A stretch of DNA of 20,475 nt from Fusibacter_D sp033549245 (GTDB lineage Bacteria; Bacillota; Clostridia; Peptostreptococcales; Acidaminobacteraceae): NCBI GenBank assembly GCA_033549245.1, contig JAWSUW010000054.1:1-20475 (forward strand). The letters are read 5' to 3'. The position numbers were made by a program, and so were the translations under genes. The notes under the pieces are model-generated. The model was not told the origin of the DNA. It saw only the letters and a list, made by a program, of their open reading frames with translations, and ran no database searches. This document shows, piece after piece, positions 7,696 to 15,006 of the stretch (the stretch's first letter is position 1; every line of letters begins with the position of its first letter).

Positions 7696-8961
7696 ATGAA
7701 AAGAATTTTAGCACTTTTATTAGTATTCGTATTGGTGTTTTCTGTAGCAGGCTGTGCTAAGGAAGAACCTACAGCAGCTGTTACACCAACTGATGGCGAC
7801 GCAACTGAAGCACCGGCACCTGCACCGGAACTGGAATGGGCTCAGGGAATCACAGACACTGAAATCGTTGTGGCCAACTCAGCTGCGACTTCAGGAGCCT
7901 TCGCACCTGTAGGAGTACCTTTCAATGCAGGAATTGAAGCCTATTTCGGTATGATCAACGAGCAAGGTGGTATTCAAGGTAGAGATCTCGTCTTCAAGCA
8001 CACAGATGATGAGTTTGACCCGATCAAAGGAAAAGCGGCGCTTTCAAGTATGGTAGAAGATGAAAAAGTGTTTGCGATAGTTGGTCATTTTGGTACACCT
8101 GTAGTTGCTGCAACACTAGAGGACTTAAAGAGCTATGGCATTCCAGCGGTTTACTTTGCAACTGGTATTGGACAACTTTACAATGACAATGCTGTAGGCG
8201 ATGAAAGAAACATATTCCCTGTTCAACCAATTTACAAGACAGAAGGCAAAATAATGGTCGCACGTGCTGTCGGTGACTTTGAAGCTAGTAAAATTGGTGT
8301 CATCTATACTAACGATGACGCTGGAAAAGACCTCTTATGGGGCGCTGAAAACATGGCAGCTGAACTTGGTGTGGAACTTGTGATTCAACAGGTTGCAGCT
8401 GGTGCGACTGATGTATCTTCAGCAGTTACATCTATAAAAGATGCAGATGTGGACTTTATAATAGGTGCGGCGATTCAAGCTACGATTCCTACAATTCTTA
8501 AGGAACTTGCAGCACAAAACGTGAACAAAGATGTCATCACGACTTATGTCAACGTATCTCCTGTAATCGCACAAGGAGTAGTCAATGAAATCGCAGGAAA
8601 ATTTGATGTTTACGGCAATGGTTGGGTATCATTTGAAGGCGAAAGAGCGCTTGCTCTTGAAGAGTTTGCAAAGTACACTGTTGGTTACGAGACAAATGTC
8701 TATGCTATGACCGGTTGGATTGCGGCACACTTCTTCGTTGAAGGTCTTAAAAGAGTAGATGGCGTCATCACTTGGGATACCTATATGGATGCTCTAGAAT
8801 CCGCACCGATTGTGAACCCGTTTGGTGGAGAGATTGATTTTGGTAACGGACTCAGAGCCGGTACACAAGAAATGAATCTTTCAAAAATCAGCCATGACAA
8901 TCTTGATGGTGAATGGCTTGAAGTCAAACCACTCCAATCAATAGATTCAATTATCAACTGA
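7696..8961 (+). CDS. livJ: Branched-chain amino acid ABC transporter substrate-binding lipoprotein
   Basis: Extracellular ligand-capture subunit of the LIV-type importer, anchored to the membrane by lipid. The 421-residue product starts with a lipoprotein signal peptide; the lipobox VAGC places the modified Cys at residue 20. A Thr/Pro/Ala-rich linker (about 24-48) precedes the periplasmic-binding-protein type I fold, with INEQGGIQGRDLVFKHTDDE and later GYETNVYAMTGWIAAHFFVE. ATG 7696 has a strong AGAGGAGGAAA site upstream. It is the last gene of the transporter operon and is closed by a terminator at 8983-9013. Ligand identity cannot be told from sequence alone. Confidence 0.9.
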   Translation: MKRILALLLVFVLVFSVAGCAKEEPTAAVTPTDGDATEAPAPAPELEWAQGITDTEIVVANSAATSGAFAPVGVPFNAGIEAYFGMINEQGGIQGRDLVFKHTDDEFDPIKGKAALSSMVEDEKVFAIVGHFGTPVVAATLEDLKSYGIPAVYFATGIGQLYNDNAVGDERNIFPVQPIYKTEGKIMVARAVGDFEASKIGVIYTNDDAGKDLLWGAENMAAELGVELVIQQVAAGATDVSSAVTSIKDADVDFIIGAAIQATIPTILKELAAQNVNKDVITTYVNVSPVIAQGVVNEIAGKFDVYGNGWVSFEGERALALEEFAKYTVGYETNVYAMTGWIAAHFFVEGLKRVDGVITWDTYMDALESAPIVNPFGGEIDFGNGLRAGTQEMNLSKISHDNLDGEWLEVKPLQSIDSIIN

Positions 8962-8963
8962 TA

Positions 8964-8972
8964 TGGTATAAT
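8964..8972 (+). promoter_or_regulatory. Extended -10 promoter element before the hydrolase pair
   Basis: TGGTATAAT matches the extended -10 consensus TGnTATAAT. No good -35 box lies 16-18 bp upstream. Transcription would begin near 8979 and immediately enter the hairpin at 8983-9012, so the hairpin may act both as the livJ terminator and as an attenuator for the hydrolase genes. Confidence 0.4.
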
Positions 8973-8982
8973 GATATCGATG

Positions 8983-9013
8983 AAAGGGGAATCGCTGAGT
9001 CGATTTCCCTTTT
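8983..9013 (+). terminator. Intrinsic terminator after livJ
   Basis: AAAGGGGAATCG (8983-8994) pairs with CGATTTCCCTTT (9001-9012) over 12 bp with one G-U, loop CTGAGT. A short T-run (9010-9013, continuing ATT) follows. The T-run is modest, so some read-through into the hydrolase genes is likely. Confidence 0.7.
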
Positions 9014-9043
9014 ATTGGTTAAGTCATGAAAGTAGGTCATAAG

Positions 9044-9931
9044 ATGAAAGAATTTGAATTTAAAAAAATACAGGTAAGAAATGAAGTCTTGGCATATAGA
9101 GAAGGTGGCAAGGGAGAGAGAAATCTTTTATTGATTCATGGCAATATGTCTTCATCGCTTCATTTCGATAAACTGATGGATGAGCTTTACGACGACTTTA
9201 AGATTTTTGCGGTGGACATGAGAGGTTTTGGTCATTCGTCTTATCATGAGCGTTTTGACAGTTTGAAAGATCTCAGTGAAGATCTTGAATTTTTCGTGGA
9301 TAAACTCAGACTGAAAGATATTGAAGTGGTGGGCTGGTCCACCGGTGGCGGTGTGGCAATGCAATTCGCATGCGACAACCCAGATTTGGTGAAAAGAATC
9401 GTTTTACTTGAAAGTGTCGGCATCAAAGGATACCCTATGTTTAAAAGGGATTCAAATGGTGGGCCGCTTCTCGATCAATTGCTTATGACGAAAGATGAAA
9501 TTGAAATGGATCCTATCCAAGTTGCTCCAGTCTTGAGAGCTCTTGAGTCCGGAGATGCGAAATTTTATAAGATGCTTTGGAATATGGCAATCTATACTGC
9601 TGGAAACACACCTGATGATGACGATTTTGACCGATATATCAAAGAGATGCTTATGCAAAGAAATCTTGTGGATGTGGATTATGCACTCACCAGATTCAAT
9701 TTATCCGGTGAACATAACGGCTATTCACTAGGTACAAATGAGATATCAAAAATAAAGTGTCCAGTTGTCGTTGTTCAGGGAGATAAAGATCTGGTAGTCC
9801 CTATGACCATGGCCGAAGGCATCTATGATGCCCTTAAACCAAACGCCAGACTTGAAATACTAGAAAACTCTGCTCACAATCCAATGGTGGACAGACTTGA
9901 TAAAGTTGTTGAAATCATTAAGGGGAACTAG
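9044..9931 (+). CDS. Alpha/beta hydrolase, substrate unknown
   Basis: A cytoplasmic alpha/beta-hydrolase-fold protein of 295 residues with no signal peptide. The oxyanion motif is LLLIHGNMSSS (about 28-38), the strand-4 motif VDMRGFGHSS, the nucleophile elbow GWSTGG (Ser99), the acid GDKDLVVP (probably Asp249), and the base SAHNP (His278). The triad is complete, so it should be an active esterase, lipase, peptidase or C-C hydrolase; the reaction cannot be assigned. ATG 9044 is preferred over ATG 9026 because AGTAGGT (9031-9037) lies 6 nt before it, while 9026 has no ribosome binding site. The second hydrolase starts one base after its stop. Confidence 0.85.
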   Translation: MKEFEFKKIQVRNEVLAYREGGKGERNLLLIHGNMSSSLHFDKLMDELYDDFKIFAVDMRGFGHSSYHERFDSLKDLSEDLEFFVDKLRLKDIEVVGWSTGGGVAMQFACDNPDLVKRIVLLESVGIKGYPMFKRDSNGGPLLDQLLMTKDEIEMDPIQVAPVLRALESGDAKFYKMLWNMAIYTAGNTPDDDDFDRYIKEMLMQRNLVDVDYALTRFNLSGEHNGYSLGTNEISKIKCPVVVVQGDKDLVVPMTMAEGIYDALKPNARLEILENSAHNPMVDRLDKVVEIIKGN

Positions 9932-9932
9932 C

Positions 9933-10751
9933 ATGGCATTTTTGAAAACAAATAACGGAAAAGTGTATTATGAAGTTCATGGTGAAAGTGCAAAAACATT
10001 GATGATCCTCAATGGCATCATGATGAGCAGTGCAAGCTGGAAACCGTTTCTCACTTATCTTCTAAATCACGTGAAAGTGGTTCTTGTCGATTTTTTCGAC
10101 CAGGGGAAATCAGAATATTTGGATGCTGATTACGACCAAACCATTCAGTCTGAACTCGTGAGTGATATCATCAATGGACTGAACCTTAAGTCGGTGACTC
10201 TTCTTGGGATATCCTATGGTGGAGAAGTGGCTATGAATTTTGTGACACGATATCCAGGAGTGATAGAAAATTTGATTCTAGCCAATACGACGGCTTATAC
10301 GGGGAAACAACTGAAAGCAATTGGTGAGAACTGGATTCATGCGGCCTCTACCTATGATGGCAAGAAATTTTTTAGTGCAACCATTCCACCTATCTATTCC
10401 ACAGGATTCTACGAATCAAGGGCGGATTGGTTGGAGGCTAGAGAAAAAATGTTTGATCAATTGTTTGACGATAGATGGTACGAGGGATTCATCCGTCTGG
10501 TTCGAAGTGCTGAGTCCCATGATGAACGGGAAAATTTGAAGTATATCAATGTACCTACACTAGTCATTGGAGCAAGTGAGGATATCATCACGCCATTATC
10601 TTGTCAAAAAGAGATTGTCGAGAACATCCCGGATTCAAAATTTCTTGTGATAGAAAATTGTGGTCATGCATCAATGTATGAAAAACCAACCGAATTTTTC
10701 AGTAGTGTCATCGGGTTTGTCTATACAGCAGGTAACACCTTCAAAATATAA
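9933..10751 (+). CDS. Second alpha/beta hydrolase, substrate unknown
   Basis: A 272-residue alpha/beta-hydrolase-fold protein. The nucleophile elbow is GISYGG (Ser94), the strand-4 segment VDFFDQGKSEYLD, the acid GASEDIITP (Asp217), and the base NCGHAS (His245). The usual HG before the oxyanion loop is NG here (LNGIMMSS, Asn27-Gly28), a common variant. ATG 9933 follows AAGGGG (9920-9925) and starts one base after the stop of the neighbouring hydrolase, so the two are co-translated. The pair share a fold but diverge strongly outside the motifs, so this is not a recent duplication. The intrinsic terminator at 10759-10781 follows. Substrate unknown. Confidence 0.85.
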   Translation: MAFLKTNNGKVYYEVHGESAKTLMILNGIMMSSASWKPFLTYLLNHVKVVLVDFFDQGKSEYLDADYDQTIQSELVSDIINGLNLKSVTLLGISYGGEVAMNFVTRYPGVIENLILANTTAYTGKQLKAIGENWIHAASTYDGKKFFSATIPPIYSTGFYESRADWLEAREKMFDQLFDDRWYEGFIRLVRSAESHDERENLKYINVPTLVIGASEDIITPLSCQKEIVENIPDSKFLVIENCGHASMYEKPTEFFSSVIGFVYTAGNTFKI

Positions 10752-10758
10752 AAAAATT

Positions 10759-10781
10759 CACCCATTCGGGTGTTTTTTTTT
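10759..10781 (+). terminator. Intrinsic terminator after the hydrolase pair
   Basis: CACCC (10759-10763) and GGGTG (10768-10772) form a short GC-rich stem with ATTC loop, followed by nine T (10773-10781). It starts 8 nt after the hydrolase stop. Confidence 0.85.
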
Positions 10782-10846
10782 GTGTATGTCACCAAAACTT
10801 AATATTATGAACGTATAACTTAGTGAAAACAATTATGGGACTTCAG

Positions 10847-10855
10847 TGATATAAT
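10847..10855 (+). promoter_or_regulatory. Extended -10 promoter for sigI-rsgI
   Basis: TGATATAAT matches TGnTATAAT and lies 39 bp before the sigI start. No clear -35 box is visible at 16-18 bp. This looks like a housekeeping sigma-A promoter; I found no convincing SigI-type autoregulatory promoter in the 113-bp gap. Confidence 0.5.
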
Positions 10856-10894
10856 GAAACATAATGTCATGCATAATCATCATTGGAGGATTAG

Positions 10895-11566
10895 ATGGAT
10901 TCAATATCTGCGAAAGAAGCCAAGATAGATCCCGTATCTAGAGAGGTTTTTATAAAAGAACACATTCCATTTGTAATTTACACGGTTTCATCTGTCACGG
11001 GAAGATACATAAGCACAGAAAATGATATGGAATATTCAATTGGCCTTGAAGCCTTGAATAATGCCATAGATGCTTATGATGGATCAACAAGTAAATTTGA
11101 GACTTTTGCTACTACAGTCATCAAAAATAGAGTCATTGATTTTTTGAGAAAAGAGAATCGAAAAGGCTATCAGCTTTCAGAATCGGATGTCATGGAAGCC
11201 ATCATGGATGAGAGTGATTCAGTGGATATGCGCATGGAAATCGCTGAATTCACCGAGCATTTGAAAAAATTTGGTTTCACATTCGATGATCTGGTGGATG
11301 TCAGTCCAAAGCATGTGGATTCAAGGAAAAGGGCAATCAGGCTTGGCATGAGGATTTCTGAAAATGAAAATTTCATGACTTATATCTATAAGGAACTTAA
11401 ATTGCCGGTTTCAAATATTGTCAAGTTGTTCAAAGAGAGTAGAAGATTTGTATATTTACACAATAAGTATATTTTATCAATAGCAGTGATTTTCGATAAA
11501 GACTATTCCATCATAAAAGAGTGGATCGGAGATGTGATAAGGGGTGATGAGTATGAGAGCCAATAA
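10895..11566 (+). CDS. sigI: RNA polymerase sigma factor SigI
   Basis: Alternative sigma factor of the SigI family, which directs RNA polymerase to heat, cell-envelope or polysaccharide-utilisation genes depending on species. The 223-residue protein has a sigma-region-2 segment (about 20-100) with GLEALNNAIDAYDGSTSKFE and VIKNRVIDFLRKENRKGYQ, where the core-binding and -10-recognition helices are expected. It lacks a normal region 4 and has instead the SigI-type C-terminal domain (about 115-215, with KKFGFTFDDLVDVSPKHVDS and KELKLPVSNIVKLFKESRRF). ATG 10895 has GGAGG 5 nt upstream. The 3' end overlaps rsgI, the usual SigI/RsgI arrangement, which strongly supports the assignment. The product is likely held inactive at the membrane by RsgI. 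Confidence 0.92.
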   Translation: MDSISAKEAKIDPVSREVFIKEHIPFVIYTVSSVTGRYISTENDMEYSIGLEALNNAIDAYDGSTSKFETFATTVIKNRVIDFLRKENRKGYQLSESDVMEAIMDESDSVDMRMEIAEFTEHLKKFGFTFDDLVDVSPKHVDSRKRAIRLGMRISENENFMTYIYKELKLPVSNIVKLFKESRRFVYLHNKYILSIAVIFDKDYSIIKEWIGDVIRGDEYESQ

Positions 11567-12512
11567 AGGCAAAATAATGGAAATATTAGAATCTCATGCA
11601 GTGGTTATGACTAGTGATGGCCATTTCAACCGCATCAAAAGAAAAGACTCCATGAGAATCGGAGCTGATGTGATTTACACATCTAGTGATTTAGTGGAAA
11701 AACCTTCCTCAAAAAAGGGATGGGTCTTTGGTTTGAAGGCGCAAGTTGCCGTTGCCATGTTTGTATTGCTCACACTTGTTATGTCACAAATCGCTATGCC
11801 GGCTGCATATGCCGTCGTTTCACTGGATATCAATCCGAGTCTTCAAATCACTGTGGATGAATCCAGAAAAGTCGTAGGCATTGATCCGATGAATACCGAG
11901 GCCGATGAACTGCTTGAAGCTTACGTGATTGGTGAGGACAAGGATCTCCATGCAGTCATCAACGAGCTCATTAAACTATCGAATACCATGGGTTATCTGA
12001 CAAGTGAGAACCATAATGTGATTCTCGCAACCGCACTGGTTGATAGAAAAAATTCCAAATCCAGCTCAAATGAGCTTATGACTGAAATTTTGGATGCAAT
12101 TGAAGAGACCGAATACACTTTCGATTTCACTTTGGTGTCCACAGTTCGAGAAGCGAGTGAACTTAAGAATGCGAAAAGTGAAGGATTGTCACTGGGCCGT
12201 TATGCTATGGCCAAAGAAAACTTCTTACCACCAGGTCAAGAGAAAAAGATGGAGGAACCAGTAGAATTAGAACCGGTTGCTCTTGATGCAGAACCTCAAA
12301 TTGAAGAGGAAGAAAAACCTACTATACCACCTGGACAAGAGAAAAAAGTTGAAGAAAACAAAAGTATAGATAACGAAAAACCTGTCCCACCAGGACAAGC
12401 GATCAAAGAACAAAATACACCATCCAAGTTTGTAATCACCGAAAAGAAAGCGACACAGTCTAATGATAACAAAGGCAATGGAAAAAACAAAGGTGGCGGA
12501 AAAGGCAATTGA
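11553..12512 (+). CDS. rsgI: Anti-sigma-I factor RsgI
   Basis: Single-pass membrane anti-sigma factor that sequesters SigI; 319 residues. Order: cytoplasmic RsgI N-terminal domain (about 1-50, KGKIMEILESHAVVMTSDG); transmembrane helix (about 64-86); extracytoplasmic juxtamembrane domain (about 88-205) with AVVSLDINPSLQITVD; then a hydrophilic, probably disordered tail (about 215-319). The Asn94-Pro95 bond in DINPS matches the site where RsgI proteins of this family self-cleave before intramembrane proteolysis frees the sigma factor. The tail has three PPGQ motifs and ends in a Gly/Lys/Asn-rich stretch. It has no carbohydrate-binding module, unlike RsgI proteins of cellulosome-forming clostridia. 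ATG 11553 is chosen because AAGGGG (11539-11544) is 8 nt upstream; GTG 11544 and ATG 11547 are too close to it. It overlaps sigI by 14 bp. Confidence 0.9.
   Translation: MRANKGKIMEILESHAVVMTSDGHFNRIKRKDSMRIGADVIYTSSDLVEKPSSKKGWVFGLKAQVAVAMFVLLTLVMSQIAMPAAYAVVSLDINPSLQITVDESRKVVGIDPMNTEADELLEAYVIGEDKDLHAVINELIKLSNTMGYLTSENHNVILATALVDRKNSKSSSNELMTEILDAIEETEYTFDFTLVSTVREASELKNAKSEGLSLGRYAMAKENFLPPGQEKKMEEPVELEPVALDAEPQIEEEEKPTIPPGQEKKVEENKSIDNEKPVPPGQAIKEQNTPSKFVITEKKATQSNDNKGNGKNKGGGKGN
12228..12398 (+). repeat. Three PPGQ repeats in the RsgI tail
   Basis: The codons for PPGQ begin at 12228 (PPGQEKKMEE), 12327 (PPGQEKKVEE) and 12387 (PPGQAIKE), separated by acidic, Pro/Glu-rich segments. The first two units are also followed by EKK plus two Glu, so they may be internal duplications. 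The DNA is not an exact repeat; this is a protein-level motif repeat. Confidence 0.8.
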
Positions 12513-12537
12513 TTTGATGTGCTCCAGAGTAAATCTG

Positions 12538-12546
12538 TGATATAAT
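12538..12546 (+). promoter_or_regulatory. Extended -10 promoter before the flippase gene
   Basis: TGATATAAT, the same 9-mer as in front of sigI, lies 30 bp before the flippase start and after the rsgI stop. No clear -35 is present, and no terminator lies between rsgI and this gene, so it may be both read through from sigI-rsgI and transcribed separately. Confidence 0.5.
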
Positions 12547-12576
12547 ATTGAAAGATTACTGACTGGAGACATACAA

Positions 12577-14112
12577 ATGAAAAATAAATTCGCAAGAAAT
12601 TTAGGAATATTAGGCATCATCGGCATATTGATCAAAATCATTGGGGCACTTTATCGTGTCCCTCTTGCTGTGTTTATGACAGAAGATGCGGTAGCATATT
12701 ATTCGCTCGCATACCCGTGGTACAACATGTTGATTGTTCTCTCATCAGCTGCGATACCTGCTGTAATTGCAAAATTGACGGCTGAAGCCGTTGCGAACGA
12801 TGACATCTCATCGGGGCTTGACGTTTTGTCCGTAGCAAAAATGCTGATGAATTTTTTTGGTCTGTTTACAGCGCTTTTTCTTATTGGGTTTGCAAAAATC
12901 ATATCTGGAGCTCTGGGGTTCCCGGAAAGTACTTATTCATTTTATGTACTTGGAGTTGCCTCGTATTTTGTGGCGATCAATGCGAGCTATAGGGGCTTCT
13001 TTCAAGGTGAACAGAGACTGCAGATCTATGGTGTGTCGCAACTGATTGAACAGATCGGTCGAGTGACTTTTGGACTGGCGCTTGTAGTCATATTTGCAGG
13101 ATTGTCTTTAGGTGACAGCATGCTGGCTGCCGCTGGAACATCAGGAGCAGCTTTCGGAGCTCTATCCAGTTGGGCATATGTAGTAGTCAAGTTCAGGAAA
13201 TTTCATCCTGGAGGAAAACATAAAGTAAAAGATGTTCGTGCGGTGATGAAGAAAATTGGAAAATTGGTGTTGCCACTTGCTATGGGCGCTTCAATCATGC
13301 CGTTGCTTTCCATGATCGATGGGGTGCTTGTAATCTGGAGACTCGGTCAAATAGGATACGCCGCCGAATCGGCGATCATGTATTCTTTTGTATCATTCTA
13401 TTCCGCACCGATCATCAACTTGTCACAAGTTGTATTTTCAGCACTTCAGGTGAGTTTGCTTCCAATGGTGACTAAAAGTTTCACGAGACGAAGTCCGGAA
13501 CTGTCCCATCAGATTCAGTTCGGCATTTTGCTTTCAGTTCTGCTAGGTCTTCCAATGGGGCTTGGCATAGCGGCATTTTCTGAACAAATATTACTTTTCC
13601 TATATCCATCAAAAGTTGATATTGCAATGGGTGCGGCATCGGTGTTATCAATTCTCGGGCTCTCGATCGTATTTCTATCGCTTTATCTGGCTACGACGAG
13701 CATCTTGCAAGGACTCAATGAATACAAGAGACCTGTCAGACACCTTTTGATCGGAGCAATTGTGAAAGTAATAGCCGCTTATGTGTTGATCGGTACGCCA
13801 TCAATAAACATCAATGGTGCAGCGATCTCAACTTTGCTTGCATACGCTGTGGCGGCTGTACTGAATCTGTGGCGGGTTTATAGTATTCAGCCACCAGATT
13901 ATCAGACCATGAAGAAAATCGGGCTCACGCTACTCAGCAACGCTCTGATGATCATATCCGCGACAAGTTTGTTTGGAAGACTCGAAGGAACGCTTCCTAT
14001 GAGACTGAATTTGCTGGTTTCAATATTTGCGGCAGTACTGGTTTATGTGGTGTCCATTTACTTGTTCAAGGTGATCATTAAACAGGATTTTGAAAATTTA
14101 GGTCAAAGTTAA
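12577..14112 (+). CDS. SpoVB/MurJ-type flippase (MOP superfamily polysaccharide exporter)
   Basis: A polytopic membrane protein of 511 residues with about 12-14 hydrophobic segments, of the polysaccharide biosynthesis (SpoVB/YtgP, MVF-like) branch of the multidrug/oligosaccharidyl-lipid/polysaccharide superfamily. Recognisable segments are GILIKIIGALYRVPL near the N-terminus, YRGFFQGEQRLQIYGVSQLI (about 150-170), PLAMGASIMPLLSMIDGVLV (about 235-255) and SILQGLNEYKRPVRHLLIGA (about 375-395). Members move undecaprenyl-linked wall precursors such as lipid II, or other lipid-linked sugars, across the membrane. Which substrate applies here is not decidable from sequence. ATG 12577 has TGGAGA upstream. 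Its position after sigI-rsgI fits a cell-envelope role (inference). It ends at the bidirectional terminator. Confidence 0.85.
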   Translation: MKNKFARNLGILGIIGILIKIIGALYRVPLAVFMTEDAVAYYSLAYPWYNMLIVLSSAAIPAVIAKLTAEAVANDDISSGLDVLSVAKMLMNFFGLFTALFLIGFAKIISGALGFPESTYSFYVLGVASYFVAINASYRGFFQGEQRLQIYGVSQLIEQIGRVTFGLALVVIFAGLSLGDSMLAAAGTSGAAFGALSSWAYVVVKFRKFHPGGKHKVKDVRAVMKKIGKLVLPLAMGASIMPLLSMIDGVLVIWRLGQIGYAAESAIMYSFVSFYSAPIINLSQVVFSALQVSLLPMVTKSFTRRSPELSHQIQFGILLSVLLGLPMGLGIAAFSEQILLFLYPSKVDIAMGAASVLSILGLSIVFLSLYLATTSILQGLNEYKRPVRHLLIGAIVKVIAAYVLIGTPSININGAAISTLLAYAVAAVLNLWRVYSIQPPDYQTMKKIGLTLLSNALMIISATSLFGRLEGTLPMRLNLLVSIFAAVLVYVVSIYLFKVIIKQDFENLGQS

Positions 14113-14114
14113 GC

Positions 14115-14150
14115 AAAAAAAAGAACTTGCGAAAGCAAGTTCTTTTTTTT
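14115..14150. terminator. Bidirectional intrinsic terminator between flippase gene and speB
   Basis: A perfect 16-bp stem, AAAAAAAAGAACTTGC (14115-14130) with GCAAGTTCTTTTTTTT (14135-14150), capped by a GAAA tetraloop. Eight T end each strand, so it can stop both convergent transcripts. Its right end overlaps the first two bases of the speB stop codon (14149-14151). Confidence 0.92.
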
Positions 14151-14997
14151 ATAACATAGCGAGCATAAGCTCTCTTATGACTTTACATGCCGTTGCCGTA
14201 CTGACACCGGTTTGGTCGTAATGAGGAGATAATTCCACCACATCGGCTCCAATGATATTGAGACCGGTGATGGTTTTCAGAATCTTGATCATATCACCAA
14301 AGAAAATTCCACCTGGTTCAGGCGTGCCTGTTCCGGAAAAAATAGAAGGATCGAAAACATCAAGATCAATGGTGATGTAAACCGGTTCATCGCTTCCAAT
14401 AGAGTTTACAACAGACTCCAGGGTTTCATAACCGAATTTTTCGAGATGGGTATGAGATTTCGCCCATTCGAATTCTGCTCTTTCGCCAGAACGAATTCCG
14501 AACTGGAAAATAGTTCCGTCGCCCATGAAGTCCCAAGAGCGTCTGATGACAGCGGAGTGGGAAAGCGGTTCGCCCATATATTGGTCACGAAGGTCTGCAT
14601 GTGCATCAAAGTGCAATAGTTTCATGTTAGGATATTTCTTGTATGCCGCTCGGATTGAGCCAAGTGAAACGAGATGCTCACCACCGATCAGAAAAGGCTT
14701 TTTTCCTGCGCTGAGAATTTCTGTAGTTGTATCTTCAATCATTTGAAGTGATTTTTCAGCATTACCAAAAGGCAAATCCAGATTGCCTATATCGGTGAGT
14801 GCGTAATCAGTCAAATCCTTTTCATTGTACGGGCTATAGGTTTCCAGACCGTAGGAATCCATTCTGATATAATCCGGTGCAAAACGCGTACCGGGCCTGA
14901 ATGAAGTCGTGGAGTCAAACGGTGCTCCGAAAATAATGAGTTCTGATTCTTCAAATGAGGAATCGCAACCTATAAAAGTATGGATATTCGAATGCAT
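14149..14997 (-). CDS. speB: Agmatinase / agmatine ureohydrolase
   Basis: Mn-dependent ureohydrolase of the arginase family, splitting agmatine into putrescine and urea. The 282-residue product has the full metal site: GGEHLVSLG (His), LLHFDAHADLRDQY (Asp, His, Asp) and ITIDLDVFDPSIFSGTGTPE (two Asp), plus GIRSGER. It is last in the speD-speA-speE-speB operon, with an AGGAG site (15004-15008) 6 nt before ATG 14997; that site overlaps the speE stop. The pairing with arginine decarboxylase argues for agmatinase over arginase or formiminoglutamase. If SpeE acts on agmatine first, the true substrate could be aminopropylagmatine. Confidence 0.9.
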   Translation of the reverse strand: MHSNIHTFIGCDSSFEESELIIFGAPFDSTTSFRPGTRFAPDYIRMDSYGLETYSPYNEKDLTDYALTDIGNLDLPFGNAEKSLQMIEDTTTEILSAGKKPFLIGGEHLVSLGSIRAAYKKYPNMKLLHFDAHADLRDQYMGEPLSHSAVIRRSWDFMGDGTIFQFGIRSGERAEFEWAKSHTHLEKFGYETLESVVNSIGSDEPVYITIDLDVFDPSIFSGTGTPEPGGIFFGDMIKILKTITGLNIIGADVVELSPHYDQTGVSTATACKVIRELMLAML

Positions 14998-15006
14998 TCT
15001 ATGCTC

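Noticed and set aside
10782..10894. SigI-type autoregulatory promoter upstream of sigI
   Set aside because: I looked for an ACCCCC-like -35 with a CGAA-like -10; only a weak ACCAAA...CGTA pair is present, which is not enough to call.
12267..12641. 124-codon antisense frame over the rsgI tail and flippase start
   Set aside because: Its Phe/Leu-rich product is just the complement of the Lys/Glu-rich RsgI tail; no promoter or ribosome binding site.
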